Positions 49,101 through 60,710 of a stretch of DNA of 64,000 nt are shown one piece after another; the stretch's first letter is position 1; each line of letters begins with the position of its first letter. Origin of the DNA: Meandrina meandrites (lineage: Eukaryota; Cnidaria; Anthozoa; Scleractinia; Meandrinidae); the NCBI GenBank assembly GCA_963693305.1, contig OY855905.1, positions 25,781,937-25,845,936 of the forward strand. Direction: 5' to 3'. The notes beneath the pieces are model-generated. The model saw only the letters and a list, made by a program, of their open reading frames with translations, was not told the DNA's origin and made no database searches. The position numbers were made by a program, and so were the translations under genes.

Positions 49101-50571
49101 ATCAGGACGCGGAATGAAAAATAATTTACCCTACTCATAGATAAGATACTTTGAGCTGATGGCTGATCTGTATTAGATTAACTCAAAAGAATTGTTTTGG
49201 CGTCTAGCGGTATGTTATGATTTTCCCTTACGGTTTCAAGTGTAAACAACTAAATGAAAAGCTAACGAACCAAAGCTTTCTCAACACAATTGGCCAGTAG
49301 ACGAAAATACTTACTGTGAGAATTAAATGGTAGTACACCCTTCAGTAGTCCACCTTTGTGCAAGAAGCAATCAGCGTTAATTTGATTAGAGACTTTGTCT
49401 TGTCGATGGATAAACTAACACAGAATGCGTTATCGCCCGGATTCTGGAAGTCGATCTCCTAAAAGTTGCACGGTATGAAAGCGCAAGCAACGCTAACTCA
49501 AACCGATAGCAGTTACGGTTTCGAGTCAAACGTATTGTTAAGTTAAGAGTCACGCATTAAAGCGAGCTACAAGAAGCTATTAAGCTCTAACAATGGCCTC
49601 AATTTGCCCTTAACGCCCACTTCGTACCTTTCGCGATATGAAATGAGTTCTAAAACAATTAGCAATCAACCCTAACGCCCAAGGTGATAATTGGATTGCA
49701 AAGAATTAGGCAACTGCCCTAGCTTTCTGTTTCGGCTCGGATACTCCTAGCTTCTGTTGCCCGTTCCTTCTCGTCCCTTCCCCTGTGTTTTTTTCAAAGA
49801 CAAGTGGCAGCGTCAAGTGCTGATATTGTACAGTTAACCGCTTTCTTATCGCCCGGTCATTGAATAAATTGGTCTTATCAGTCGGCTATCTCGTCTTGAG
49901 TATGCACAAGGAACAGGGCAATAATAAACAAATCCGCAAATGCTTAGTTTTGTTACATGGTTGAAACTTCATAAATCATGCTTTTGGCCTTCACTTGATA
50001 GAAATGTCGTTTTGAAGTAGCGATCGATGAACCAGACATTGAACAGAATCGGTTGCAGTGAATTAAATTTTGTTATCTGCTCTCCAATTTCGCCGCTAAT
50101 TAACAGCGTTCCGTGTTGTCGTATTTTAGAAAGACAGTTTCGACCACGTGTTTCCGATTTCTTGTTTAGCTTTTCATCTGAATGCCGTGTAAAAATCAAG
50201 CATTCTATACAGAACAGCACGTCGAGACTCGACCAGTCGTGTTCCCCTAGGCAAAACACGAGGGCAAGTAATTGATTGCTTTAAATTGCTTCTCATCCGA
50301 TCCATTTCAGTGCTCTTACTCGATGGCTATCAGACATTTTCATAAGGTAAATTTGTTAATAAGTGACAGAGGAATCCAGTTTTAAGCAAGGTTATGTTTA
50401 TAAACAAATTGAAAGGCGATTTGCATGACGTTGGCGCACTCGTATCTCCGGCACTCAGTTTATCAGACACACGCCCGCGCTTACGCCAATCCAAAGGAAC
50501 ATACCTTTACAGTGAACAACCACAAAAAGGAATAAAACGAATTCCAAGGAAATCGTCTTGATAAACAGCAT
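39548..50571 (-). CDS. FGFRL1: Receptor C: FGF receptor-like 1 (FGFRL1) candidate, three Ig domains, 6 coding exons
   Basis: Exons in order: 50571-50505, 46605-46309, 44905-44825, 43549-43259, 42863-42477, 40146-39548. They sum to 1722 nt, 573 aa plus stop, all introns phase 1. Layout: signal peptide 1-22, Ig D1 23-121, linker 122-148, D2 149-245, D3 246-374, stalk then transmembrane about 415-438, tail about 439-573 with no kinase. D1 begins GPPKLIGTVKPR, very like vertebrate FGFRL1 (GPPKMADKVVPR); D3 ends YTCVVGNSAGYVSRHAYLTVL-like, as in FGFRs. The tail starts with a His/Arg-rich run (RKHHYRQHRK) and has Tyr motifs (YAPR, YVDYPNG); vertebrate FGFRL1 also has a His-rich, kinase-less tail (human protein 504 aa). 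Expected role: FGF/heparan-sulfate binding co-receptor or decoy and cell adhesion. Confidence 0.87.
40228..40472. mobile_element. piggyBac-like MITE family 2, copy 3
   Basis: Begins TTAAGGCGAGGTAAACG and ends GGTGTACCCCACCATAA, where the right TTAA has mutated. Shares TAAGCCCAAGTTAAGCGGTG with the others. Intronic in receptor C, 82 bases from its last exon. Confidence 0.8.
40795..41030 (+). pseudogene. LINE 3'-end relic with ATG-repeat tail
   Basis: One frame gives ALGWTPEGRRARRRPKTTWR, the next gives EKERNKAGWTSWEVAKAMA and SLTALCAY: the usual last block of non-LTR retrotransposon polyproteins (GRPKTTWRRxVExExxxxGxTWxEAxxxAxDRxxW), broken by frameshifts. It ends in CATGATGATGATG. Intron of receptor C. 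Confidence 0.75.
41076..42460. mobile_element. hAT-like element, CAGGGCTGCAAATAA ends
   Basis: CAGGGCTGCAAATAATTTT and TTATTTGCAGCCCTG are inverted ends; just inside both are GACCGGTCAAAAT/GTGACCGGTC words. TTTGT flanks both sides, too short for a clear hAT duplication. 1385 bp without transposase. Its right end is 16 bases from the receptor C D3 donor. Confidence 0.75.
42477..42863 (-). CDS. FGFRL1: Receptor C exon 5: Ig domain D3
   Basis: A 387-nt exon, acceptor GCTTATTTAG, donor G/GTAGGT. Cys in ITFVCSAIS and AKYTCVVGNSAGYV. At the core Trp position the sequence reads FHFLKWKS where A and B read FRWLKW/FRWVRW, so the usual Ig-core Trp is Phe here. The donor lies only 16 bases from the end of a hAT-like insertion. 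Confidence 0.86.
43259..43549 (-). CDS. FGFRL1: Receptor C exon 4: Ig domain D2
   Basis: A 291-nt exon, acceptor TTTTTGCAG, donor G/GTGAGT. Encodes DDYPPKFKNPSKNRNRFLEY, IKLKC, VVWLKNGKPL, YNDAGTYTCIVSN. The FGFR hallmark YGSINHTY is replaced by FCSIQRNF, adding a cysteine and losing the glycosylation sequon. The Lys/Arg-rich start fits heparin binding. Confidence 0.86.
43676..44183. mobile_element. Foldback MITE with about 120-bp arms
   Basis: ATCCTCGGAGACCCAGGGGC at the left and GCCCCTGGGTCTTTGAGGAT at the right; the arms continue through AAACGAAGTAAACCAGACAG and CTGCCTGATTTACTTCGTTT to AGAGCCCCTGG/CCAGGGGCTATT. Intron of receptor C between linker and D2. Confidence 0.8.
44825..44905 (-). 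CDS. FGFRL1: Receptor C exon 3: Pro/Ser/Thr linker with tandem acceptor
   Basis: An 81-nt phase 1-1 exon encoding AANSSGIRTSPRQPAGNKP and IPSTSSTP. The acceptor is CCCAGCAG, a NAGNAG tandem, so 81- or 78-nt forms differing by one Ala are both in frame. Donor G/GTAATC is weaker than its neighbours. Confidence 0.72.
45129..45306. mobile_element. MITE family TAGCCTGTTCCAGACG, copy 1
   Basis: TAGCCTGTTCCAGACGGTCGG at the left; AACCGTGCGCCCGGGACAGG at the right is a degenerate inverted partner. Receptor C D1-linker intron. Confidence 0.65.
45890..46230. repeat. Stretch with repeated TCAAAGGTA words
   Basis: GCGTCAAAGGTA, AATCAAAGGTACC and AGTCAAAGGTATG recur with partly inverted ACCTTTGA copies; origin unclear, in the receptor C D1-linker intron. 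Confidence 0.4.
46309..46605 (-). CDS. FGFRL1: Receptor C exon 2: Ig domain D1
   Basis: A 297-nt exon, acceptor GTCCAATTAG, donor G/GTAAGA. GPPKLIGTVKPRYTVKEGE start, Cys in KLRCKF, Trp in LTAWQKF, and EDQGTYVCVAYNHFG end. This domain has no counterpart that I can find in receptors A and B. Confidence 0.87.
46668..46748. mobile_element. MITE family TAGCCTGTTCCAGACG, partial copy 2
   Basis: Ends GAACGCCTGGAACAGGCTA, the inverse of the left end at 45129, with CACCAACTAACCCC just inside. Lies about 60 bases upstream of receptor C exon 2. Confidence 0.6.
47368..47730. mobile_element. MITE family ACACTCTTTTTT, copy 1
   Basis: ACACTCTTTTTTTTTATAAG at the left and TTATATAAAAAAAGAGTGT at the right; interior rich in TTTAAGAATA. 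Same family as 60221-60710, in opposite orientation. Receptor C intron 1. Confidence 0.8.
47731..50504. other. Receptor C intron 1, otherwise featureless
   Basis: No further exon, RNA gene or repeat recognised. Confidence 0.5.
50505..50571 (-). CDS. FGFRL1: Receptor C exon 1: signal peptide
   Basis: ATG at 50571; MLFIKTISLEFVLFLFVVVH then CK, a clear signal peptide. Donor AAAG/GTATGT, phase 1; joining to the next exon gives CK-GPPKL. A good acceptor-like site (TTATTTTTCGACAG) lies about 75 bases upstream of the ATG, so the transcript probably starts in a further 5' UTR exon. Confidence 0.83.
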
Positions 50572-51987
50572 TGTTCGACCAAGCGCCTTTCCGTCCACAA
50601 TCAAGCACAGCTGCGCTCCGCGCTCCTTCTAGGTCCAAACTCTGTCGAAAAATAACAAAGAGACACGGCGGCAGGTTAATAAATTTCTATGCATATATGA
50701 ATGAAGATATCGATTCCCCGGTACACTGACCTTGCACGTAAGCTAGCCACTTACAGCAAGAGGTATTCAACAGTTGCCTTTTCATCAGAAGGGGGTTTAG
50801 ACACAAAGATCTCACTTTCTAGCCACAGCACCACAGGGTAGAATATTCGGATTTTCGGATTTTACACCTACAGTATATCACAACCACATAACACTAACAC
50901 CACTGGTAACATCTCGTTAAACTCCTTCGCAAAATCACTTTTCAAGTACGCCACCACTTTTTGTTAAAAATCATATAAATTTCTTGTTGGGTTACATATT
51001 ATGAACGAAAAATACGCGCGCAATTCGGAGAGATTTGTGCCTGCCCAACTGTTCTGCTAACTTGATGTCGGTTTAAACATTCTAAAGAGGAGAAAACCAC
51101 TTTGCCAAACAATCTTGCCTATTCTAATGTACACTTAGTTCTCAAAAAGCCAATGGAATTAATCCTGTTTTGTCAACGAAGACCCTTTTTGGAAGGAAGG
51201 TGAAAGTAGACCATATCGATTTTCTGAAAGAATACATGCAGCTTGACTAGCTTCCGATGACGAAGCGAGGGTCCAGTTTCTCGCGAAACATGACTATGCC
51301 AAAATTGTGGATATGCAGCAGGATAAGGAAATTCTAACTCAATAAAGAACAAATTCAGGTGTAATCCTATGACACCACGGAGGCCAAAGTAATAAATCAA
51401 CTTAACTTGTACTTTCAACATGGCCTAATAGGTCACAGGTTTGGAAACGAAAACAACACGATGTAGGGAAACCGAAGAAACACTTCACAGCAAGACGGTA
51501 TTGGAAAACCCAACCGGCAAAACGTCACAGTATTAAACGGCTGGCGTTTTTGACTTCGAAATTTAAAAAGAATACTACTGAATTTTGTAATAGTTAAAGC
51601 ACACGTGAAAATTATGACGTTCAGGTGTCGCCGGTTAATCAAAGCATGGTCATCAATCATTTCACATTGCACTGCCACTTTTGAAGAAAGCTTTCACATA
51701 CAAATGAAAAATGTCCTGTTGAAATTTTTGGTCCAACAAGACATGTTAAGCACTTGCGCCCAGTCGGAACATACATTCACCTGCAGTGCTGAACAGCAAA
51801 CAAACAATCTACAACCCAACGCGGAGGCTGCTATGGTTAACGACGAAATTACAACACCCTGCCTGTGCTTGCCAGACAAATTCGAGCTGCCACGGTTTAG
51901 CCATGGTATTTCAATCCGTGTTTGACCCGAGAGCACCGCCTTCATCATGACGGATATCCGAACAAGCCACACATCAACAATACTTAC

Positions 51988-52030
51988 GCTGTGTTCCAAG
52001 GTTGAACGATCGCCAGCCAAGTATCTTTGT
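51988..52030 (-). other. Possible 5' UTR exon end for receptor C
   Basis: A strong donor (GTAAGTATT) on the minus strand begins at 51987, upstream of receptor C's start. It is the best candidate I see to pair with the acceptor-like TTTTTCGACAG near 50645. The 5' limit of the exon cannot be seen and no TATA box is evident. Confidence 0.3.
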
Positions 52031-52340
52031 GTACTGTTCAGGTCGTAGAATTAAGAAGAAAGCTCGTGTTGCCCAGGATTTCGCTGACCCGCCGAGTATT
52101 CATTTCGCTCGAGGCAAGGCAAGGCGCATGCCAATCACTCGAACAATTACTGCCTGTCAAGTCACCGATTACAGCACAAAGATAACCTATTGTTTCCAAA
52201 CAGTTCCCAGCTCAAGTGAAAAGGCGGCCTTTACGCAATCTGTTTTCCTTTCCTTGACGACTCTGTCCCTACGTTCTTCGATGCCACCACTAAATAAACA
52301 AGACGTTCGGCGCAAAACTGCGGGATTACTGCGAGTGTAA

Positions 52341-55300
52341 GAGGTCAGTTAAACCATTCTCGTGCATTCGTGGCCACATATCGAGCGGCTTAAATGTCAC
52401 ATAGACAGATTCAGCGGAAGCCGCTGCATACAGTCAAGCAAAGCCACAGCCTTCTCGCTATCGCGAATAGTCGTCTGGAGGTCAGATCAGATGCTGTACG
52501 GATGATGTGGCGAAAGTGAATTACATAAAGGGGAGATCGATAAGGAAAGTGTCGATCGCGCGGATTAGCGTCTGTGCAATTTTCCACAAGGCGAGTGATG
52601 CGTCAAAATGTAAAATGAGCGATTGTTGACTGAAACCCAATCCGCTAGAACCTTTCTCTGTTCGTGTATATACAAATATTTGATTTGAATTAGAAAATAC
52701 TTACACACTCGTCAGCCAATCAGCGACGGCCGAAACCGGGCGCGAATTAATTAACTTAATTGCAAATGTCCATAAAGGACAAATCGTTTCGTCTGATGTG
52801 TACCGCTTGTTCACCCCGCGAACTGCTCAGAGATAAAAATCGCGATTTTTATCACGATACATTTTGAAGATTTCTTCGATATTTTCATCGCGATTTCAAA
52901 ACACGTCAGTCGTGCTGGCCCACCGAGGCTGGGAAACAGATAACCTGTGCTGATGGTCGTGTTCGGCGTTTCATTTCTTTGGCTCACTACGTAAAATTTG
53001 TTTACGATAGGGTGGATTCCAAATAGTGATTTAATTACAAAAGAAATGATGCCTACAAGATTTTTCTTTTCTTTCAAGTAATGAATAAAAACCGCCTTTA
53101 ACTTTTGCCATTGTCAATTTTTTTTTATTTGTTATGCAAACTGTACGCATATTTTCCGCCTGAATTTCTCTGGAGAAGGAGCACGGCGGTAGAAATGTAA
53201 TCTTTGTTATTCATCTTTCATCGAAGAATGAATGAATGTTAAGAAGGCAGCAAAGACATAACTGAGATTAAAAATTAAGAACAAACGAAAACCTTTGACC
53301 AAAAATAGACCGTTTCGACTATGAATAAATTTTCCCAACTTCACTAGGGATGAATCCAAATCGCAAATATCCAAACATAAATACGACATTAAATTTTGTT
53401 TCGACTATTCTTGGAACGTTTTTGTACCACGTTAAGAAAGAATTTAAAGAAAAGTAATACGCTGAAATAACTGCTCACTCATATTTTGTCTAGAACAGGT
53501 GGATGCACGCCAGGGGGGAATTCTGGTCTGTTCAAAACTGAAAGTAAAGAACAACAAATTTCATACCTATCACAAAAATATCTCACCCACCGACCGGAAT
53601 AAGAAATTCCACACAGGGGTTCCGGCGTCACGATGGTCTCCCGGCAGGAGAGAATTTCTAAAATGCTAAGCTGATTCTCAGTTCGTCGTTTGGAAGCGGC
53701 ATTTTTTTTTTTGTTTTTTCCTACAGTCTTTTATCTTGATGTATGCGGAGTGATTACGGTAAGCCGCATGCTGAGTCGCACCTGAAGGGATCCCATCAGA
53801 AATGTCGCTAAAAAAAGCTCTTAATCAAATCATGCACAGAGTAAATAAAATACAGGATAAATTTATGGACAGGTCCGGAGATTAAATAATATTTGAAAGA
53901 CTTCCGCACAAGCTTGTGAAAAATATTGACTGACATGCAAGTTCTAACTTGACATGATTGATGACTGCCAAAAAATTCTGATAGTGGAGAAAACGAAGCC
54001 ATTTCCACTTGTTTTCGTTGAAATCGCCCACTTTTATAATTCTTCTTACTTTTTTCAAGTTGTTTGGTTTAATTTGATGACTTTCTTCGTTTACTTTTTC
54101 ACGTTTTAACCCTTCATGAAAAAGAAAAAAAGAAAGAAAAGCTGCTTTTAAAAATATGGTTTCCCACGTCTATTATCCACGTTATAATGCTTCACTTGAG
54201 GAAAAATATGATAATTTTATGACTGATGGTAATAGCGTCAGCTGAAACAGGAAAGAGCAAGCAAAACAGCACCCTTTTTTCCCGCTGAGCAATAAAAAAT
54301 GAACGCATAAATACTGACGACATAATTTATAGGATTTGTGCCGCAATATAAAAATAAAACTGTTGAATGGTTGTACGATATTCTATTTTTCCTGGTTAGA
54401 ACGTGCTGTAATTGATGATAATTTTCAACCAATTATGTTTTCTTCGGCGATACAGCGTCCAACTTTAAATACACTTAGCTCAAAATAACTTTGATATCGG
54501 TTCATTTTTCCAAAACAAATATTGAAATTTAGACAGTCTTGTCTTGTCATTCGTTAGCACTTTCAACATTTATCGACCTGTCATAGCACCCCGGGACCTG
54601 TTTTATCGAGTTGTGGCCTTTTGTCATCAAATTCACATTTTAATAATTGCCCAGAAATAAATTATACCAAACCAGATAATATTGCAATTGCTTTTCGCGC
54701 GCTCTGTTTCCCTGCCAACCTCAGTATATATAACCTACATTAGTTACAGCCTCGTTTATAAATTGCGCGCGAACGTTCTACTCAGGTTTAACGTTTTCAA
54801 AGTTTTGGCGGCAAACATCTTCAATTTTTTCGCCTGTTATTCACTGCTAAAATACTGAAACTAAAACGATGCTTCACCAACGAGTCAGTGAGCATCAGAG
54901 AATAGCTACCACGCCACGAAATACATCTCGACTCCGTCGATGAATAATTGTAGCTAGTTAACATAATTCTAAGAGTATAAAGATATCTGATTAGAACCTG
55001 GAGTATCAGTCTTATCTTCTTCAGCGCTGTTGCTTCACTAAAAAAAACCGCCTAGCTCAAGACCGGTCGAACTTCACTACTTAATTAACAGAAGCAAAAA
55101 TGTGACTCTAAAACAGTTGCTAAATTCAGTCATGCTAAACGCCCAGTTTTTAACCCCGAATTCTATTGGCTAATTTAGCTAAAAGCGCAGCAACTAAGGA
55201 ATTAAGCTTTAGGAAAGCCTCATGCAAAGGATGAACAAATAAGACCAACGTAGTTGAACCATGCGGGACACAGAATTCAGAAAAAGACATCGTTAGTTAG

Positions 55301-57312
55301 GACCTGATGCCGAGGAATTCAGAAACGTGTAGTGGACCGCCGAGCTTGTAACTTAGCCGATGAAATTATAATTAATTCAGTTTTAAGTTAACCGCCTAGC
55401 CGGGTCGAAAACACCGCTGAAATAACACAGGAAAAAATGTGACTATAAAACTTGCAATTCAACCCATTTTTAATCCAAATTTCTAGTGGCTAAAGTGGAC
55501 TCAGAAAGCTAAGATTTTAAGAGCATTTGAGTAAAAGCCACATACATGCAACCGCGGTAGAAAATGAGACACGAAATCATTTAATTCGAGCATCCGCGAC
55601 CGATGGGATTAAGAACATGGCGGAAAAAGCTTATACTTGCCGAGCAGAAGGGTACCGCTTTAAAAATACGCTTTGATGGTCAGGTCGCGGTCGTATTTAG
55701 TCGCAAGTATAAATGAATGGATACAACTCGCAACAGTTTCTTGTCGCTAGCTGAATCCACTGCACCGGATATAATCATCGAAGACAAGTTTCCTGACAAC
55801 GCTGATTCAGAACGAATACAGGATTATTATTTGGCATGTGTATGGTTTACTTTTCAACACAACGCGCGCAGCAATAATCCTCCAACGAGGAGTAAGAGGA
55901 TTTGCTATTTCTGCGCTCATCCGCCGATTCATTGTAAACTCGCCTACCTGTTCTAGCTTCAACTTACTTTTCTTTGCCGCGAACACAGGCCAGTCTCTTG
56001 CCTACGTGTACCAGTCGTCGGATTCGTCTAATGCTCCGTCCTGTTCTAATAGCGTGCCTTACTCGTTTGCTGTTTTGACACAAACTCAGCGCGCTTTCCA
56101 TTAGTAGAATAAACAGAGAATAATTTATTTGACGTGGAAAAGCACTTAGACGCCTGCTCTCTGACCTTTTCGCGAATGCTGGGAGATCCAAGAGAAATTG
56201 AAATGTCCCAAAGAAGGCAACTTAAGTACGTAACTCCCCAGGAAGAATCGCAGAATTGCCAACAGGAGTTGCGGCGTTGTTTTGCGCCGAATCGAACTCA
56301 TTTAGCCTCGTAATCGACCAAGAAAAAGCTTTCGTGAATGAGCGAGTAATCCATTGTATAAAGAGTGACACATTACTCTGAATTGAAAGGAACACTCGGA
56401 GATAAGTCATCTAGAATTGATGTGTTGACATTAAGCTCAAACCCGTAATCCGCAGAGTTTAATTTTTATGGGCTTCTGAATCGCTAAGGAGTTTAGGAAA
56501 AAATATCCTCACGGATTTGGATTCCGGCCGAACAAGGTATAATTTTCAGAACTCTAGAGCAAACCTGCAATTCCCTAGCCCGAAAAAAAAGTTCAGATAA
56601 CGAAGTTTATCCACCGGAATCGAGCTATATTTAAACTTTACAAAATGCCTCCCAATTCAAGAGTTTGTTTTTCAAATCGCTTCGTGACTGTTTCGAGTAC
56701 AATGCTAAAATGGCCGCCTACTTACTAATTTTGACCTGCCCCTTTTTATTTCCGGAACCATTAGTATTCTTTTGATTGACAACGTCATATCACGAGCAGC
56801 TGGCTTGCGCTTGGAGCCTATTTTAAGAGCTTAACACTGCTTTTCGTTTCCTAGGCTTTGCATCATAAATTTCAATTCCATGTCAGTTTAACTTCGCAAC
56901 GATAGTTTTATTTAAGGGACGTCGAGTGAGGTTAAAACAGGGTGTACTGCCAATAGTTGATGTTATCTTAAGCTGTTTTACTGTGCTTCTTATGTTACAA
57001 GAGCACCAAACTTAAAAAATAAATTAATTAAAAATAAATATTCATTTGATCACGAAATGAAAAAATACAGGGTATTCCCGAGCAGATAAAGACCACATTG
57101 ATCTCGTCATGAGCCTAACTCTCAATCTTGATAATTTAACCGCGTTTTTCGCCATACTCTTTGCCTTTACGTGGTCGCGTGAAGCAACGTAAAAAGAGCA
57201 TAAGAGCTTGGAAAAACAGACTGCTCGTGGTTGAGTTCCTTGCATATTGATAAGGTCCCGCGTTCACTCCAGGTGCAGCCGACTGGGCAGTGTTCCATAA
57301 AGTTCACGTTGT
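52341..57312. other. Intergenic, no gene supported
   Basis: Short frames only, none with a recognisable domain. A TATA-like GTATATATAACC on the plus strand at about 54725 has no identifiable exon downstream. Homopolymers at 53703-53712 and an AAAG-rich stretch at 54118-54140. Confidence 0.45.
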
Positions 57313-57697
57313 TTTTAAAGGGGCTTTGTCATGGATTTTAACAGATTTTTTGAACAGCCAAAATTTATATTTGTGTCGAAGGAAACCAAAAAATAATGGT
57401 CCATTTTTATTAAGAATTGCTATATTAGAGCACCGAAACTGTCAACAAGCATCTTTAACCTCAGATGGCTACGATGGAAATGGATTACAACTTGAAAAGT
57501 TAAGCTAAACTTTTCAAGTTGTTTTCGCACGTGTACAAAAAAATCGATATTTATAGCCGTAGTCAGATTTCTATCCACATATTAAGGTTATATCTTCCTT
57601 TAGATGTTCAAAGGTAATGATTTTCATGAGTTAAGCCGCCTACCACTAATTTCAGAACAGTTTAGACCAAAAATCCCCGTGACAGAGCTTCTTTAAA
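57313..57697. mobile_element. TTTAAAGGGG-ended MITE with internal hairpin
   Basis: TTTAAAGGGGCTTTGTCATGG at the left and CCGTGACAGAGCTTCTTTAA at the right. A hairpin with exact 14-bp arms (CAACTTGAAAAGTT) lies at about 57488-57521, as in 15237-15578. Confidence 0.6.
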
Positions 57698-58375
57698 CTT
57701 TTCTTTAGTAAAGGCCAAATGCCTGAGTTCTGGGAGGTAAACAACCCAGCATGTATTCTTCCATTTAACAAGGAGCTCCAAAATAGCTAAAATTAAACAT
57801 TATCGGGGATAAGTGCGGGGGTGTAATGGTCAATTTTTTTTTATGAAATGCGATGAAAGTTAATGGAGGAGTAAAATAGGATAGGGGACCACGAACAGAA
57901 AGAACAATAGATGTCAGAACTCATTTAGTTACCAAATTAGCCTCTCATTTGTCTACTCGGCTGCACTATAAATAGACTATCTTCCCTCGCCTCCACGAAA
58001 GCACTTAGGGTTGATGTGATAACAGTCGGGCTATATCTGGCGTTTATTTGTTAAAGGTTAACTAAACCTTAAAACGTTAAATTTCAAGATTAAATCTCAT
58101 TTTTCTCTTTTTTTGTTTTCAACATCTCTAATCCTGCATCATTTAACTCCCTTCATGAACACAGTAAACATCATCATCCAGGGGAAAACAATCATTAAGT
58201 GTGTAGGACCTTTCACTCCGCGGCTACACACCTGTATGACAGCATTTTTTAGATTGCTTGAAACCTCAAAGAGATAATGGAGGGATTAAATTCCTCCAAC
58301 AATTTCTCTAGCACCTGCTACTATGCCAGTCACGCAAAAAGCTTGATTTGCTTAATTTTGCATTTGTGTGGCTTA

Positions 58376-59331
58376 GGGACGGACCATTAGAAAAGTGATG
58401 GGGGGGATGGGGAAAAAACCAAAAAAAAAATCATGCAAGGCAAAATGTCCGAAAAAAAAATTCATTCATGGAAAAACCCAACGAAAAAAAATTCATGCAC
58501 AAGATGGGTCGCATTTTGATATTAAGCCAGAATTATAATTCTTCTCGAAGAGTGTTCCAAAATGCACCAAATCGCATTAGAGCATGTCTAGATTTTCAAA
58601 ATTTTCCCCGGGGACAATTCCCCCGGACCCCCCAACGGAAATGGGCCTCCCAACATTTTAATACGGCAGGGGTAATTTGCCGAACGCCGAACGCACGATG
58701 CCAAACGCAGAACGCGGACCAAAATCACCGAAACAAGCAAAAACCAACCGGAGTGCTATCCAGGCTAACCGGAGTGTATCTTGTACTCAGGTTAGTCTAA
58801 AGATCACTCCGGTTAGCCTGAATATCGCTTAGGTTAGCTTAAAAAAGGCCCAGGTTAGCCTGTTTACGGTTAGCTCTCAATAATGGTAATGGCTTTGCTT
58901 GCTTCGGTGATTTTGTTTCGCGTTCGGCGTTCGGCATTCTGTGCTCGGTGTTCGCAAAGTTACTCCCATCACAATCCGTGCTAACCTTGGGTCCCCTCAC
59001 CTCAAAATGCAACCCTGCCGGCCTGACAGGTATATAAATTACGCAAATTTCAGTTCACTATGCACCTGTAAACTGCTACTTACTTTTTATGTCATAGAAT
59101 AGATGGAAAGTAATGTTAACAAGCTATGTATTTAATGAATCAAAGTACCGGTAGCACCGTTTTTAATTAATTCAGTAGCAAATTGTGCATGAAGCAGATT
59201 TAATTTAAAAAAATTCGTGCAGAGGGCTGCAGCCAAAAAAAAATTCTTGCACAGGCAATGGGCCAAAAAAAAAAAATTCTTGCAAGCCAAAAATCCCCCT
59301 CCCCCCCATCAGTTTTCTAATGGTCCGTCCC
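58376..59331. mobile_element. PIF/Harbinger-like non-autonomous element
   Basis: GGGACGGACCATTAGAAAA and TTTTCTAATGGTCCGTCCC are exact inverted ends, directly flanked by TTA on both sides, the 3-bp duplication typical of Harbinger. Subterminal G- and C-runs (ATGGGGGGGATGG, CCCCCCCATC) pair as well. The centre has inverted GAACGCCGAACGC/GCGTTCGGCGTTCGGC words and repeated GGTTAGCCT. No transposase. Confidence 0.8.
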
Positions 59332-60220
59332 TTATCTATCATTTATTTTTATTTGCTCTTAGGTTGTGTTAGTTCGCACTTTATAAATGGATCTACAGTT
59401 ACAACCTCAGTAACGATGTGTTTTATTATTGCTGATCTTTGTTTTGAGAACATTGAATAAACGTTTCTGTTCTTGAGCCAAGTTGAAGCCCCACAAACCA
59501 CCGCTCTGTAACCCCCCACCCTCACACGTCTCTTTTAAGCCCCCCTCTCTTAAAAGCTCCCCCTCCTACCTCCCCTATTCCCCTTCATTTTTTCTTCGCT
59601 CGCTTCGCTCGCGCTAGCCCCACTGAACGAGAGCATGGAATAAGCTATTCATATGGGTTTTATGAAATTCGCATTATTATAAAAGTTATGACGTAATAAA
59701 CACCCGTATTTGGAGACTTTCTTCAGTAGCGTTCCTTTTTTACAAGTAAATGTTAATTCCGTACGTAGGATTATAAAGAAGGCTCTGTTATCTCTGACTC
59801 TTAAAAACATTTGGATATCTACCTTATTTCCTCCAAGTTTTAGGAATTTTAAATTCTTACGCGCGGTTTGGGACTGGCACTAGTTACGCGCACACAATGT
59901 CAATTTTTTCAAAGCAGGTGTTCCCCTCTAAACGATTCATCATTTAGCAATACAGGTCAATACAAAACGCTGCAAAGTGGCTTGCCACCAAAAATCGTCT
60001 TCAGCAATCCGAAAAGTTTATATGTCAGTCATGAGTTCTACTAGACTCGGGCCAATACTGGGATGCGTGATTGATGTATCCTCTACAACTAATAAAAGAG
60101 CAAAGCAAGGAGCCCACCTGCTAATGTTAATATGATCACGGCCAATAGTAGTCCTCGTTAGATTTCCACTGCAAGGATTGTTGGGCAAAAAGCGCCACGG
60201 AGGTGGACGAGAAACGAAAT
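59332..60220. other. Intergenic, pyrimidine-rich tract
   Basis: 59490-59600 is strongly C/T-rich (CCCCCCTCTC, CTCCCCCTCCTACCTCCCC), followed by TTCGCTCGCTTCGCTCGCGC, a partial mirror/inverted run. No gene. Confidence 0.4.
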
Positions 60221-60710
60221 ACACTCTCTTTTTTTGTAAGAATGTTGTTTTTCCGTCCCAGGCTGAAGATTCTTATTCTTCTGCCGCTTTTAGCCCAAAA
60301 ATATTCTTGTGAATATTCTTAGATTATAGCTTTATGACATCTCCGTTTTAGAATATAGTTGGAGTATCGGTTACAAGTGTTTGGTGTCGGATCTATACAC
60401 CATATGAAAACCATACATATGTAATGTATGCACCGTTCATCAAACCGTCAGTATTATCGAACATTTGGCTAGTGCAGGGTTTTATCATTTTACTGGCTAG
60501 TTTTTCTGTTTTGAGAAAGGAATAATTTTATACGGTTAAGTTAAAAACATAAAATTGTATTGTATTTGAAGATTTTCTCTTTCAACGCACAAAATTATAT
60601 CCTTTCAAAATCTCAGTCTCGGGTTTATTATTAAGATATTCTTAAAATTTCGCAAATTTCAGCCTCGATATTCTTATAAAATGTATTCTTATAAAAAAAA
60701 AAAGAGTGTA
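60221..60710. mobile_element. MITE family ACACTCTTTTTT, copy 2
   Basis: ACACTCTCTTTTTTTGTAAG at the left and TTATAAAAAAAAAAAGAGTGT at the right; CCTCGATATTCTTATAAAAT matches the inverse of the left part of 47368-47730. Confidence 0.75.

Noticed and set aside
51605..52340. Overlapping frames of 106-112 residues on both strands
   Set aside because: They overlap each other on opposite strands and resemble nothing; better explained by a GC-richer upstream region of receptor C.
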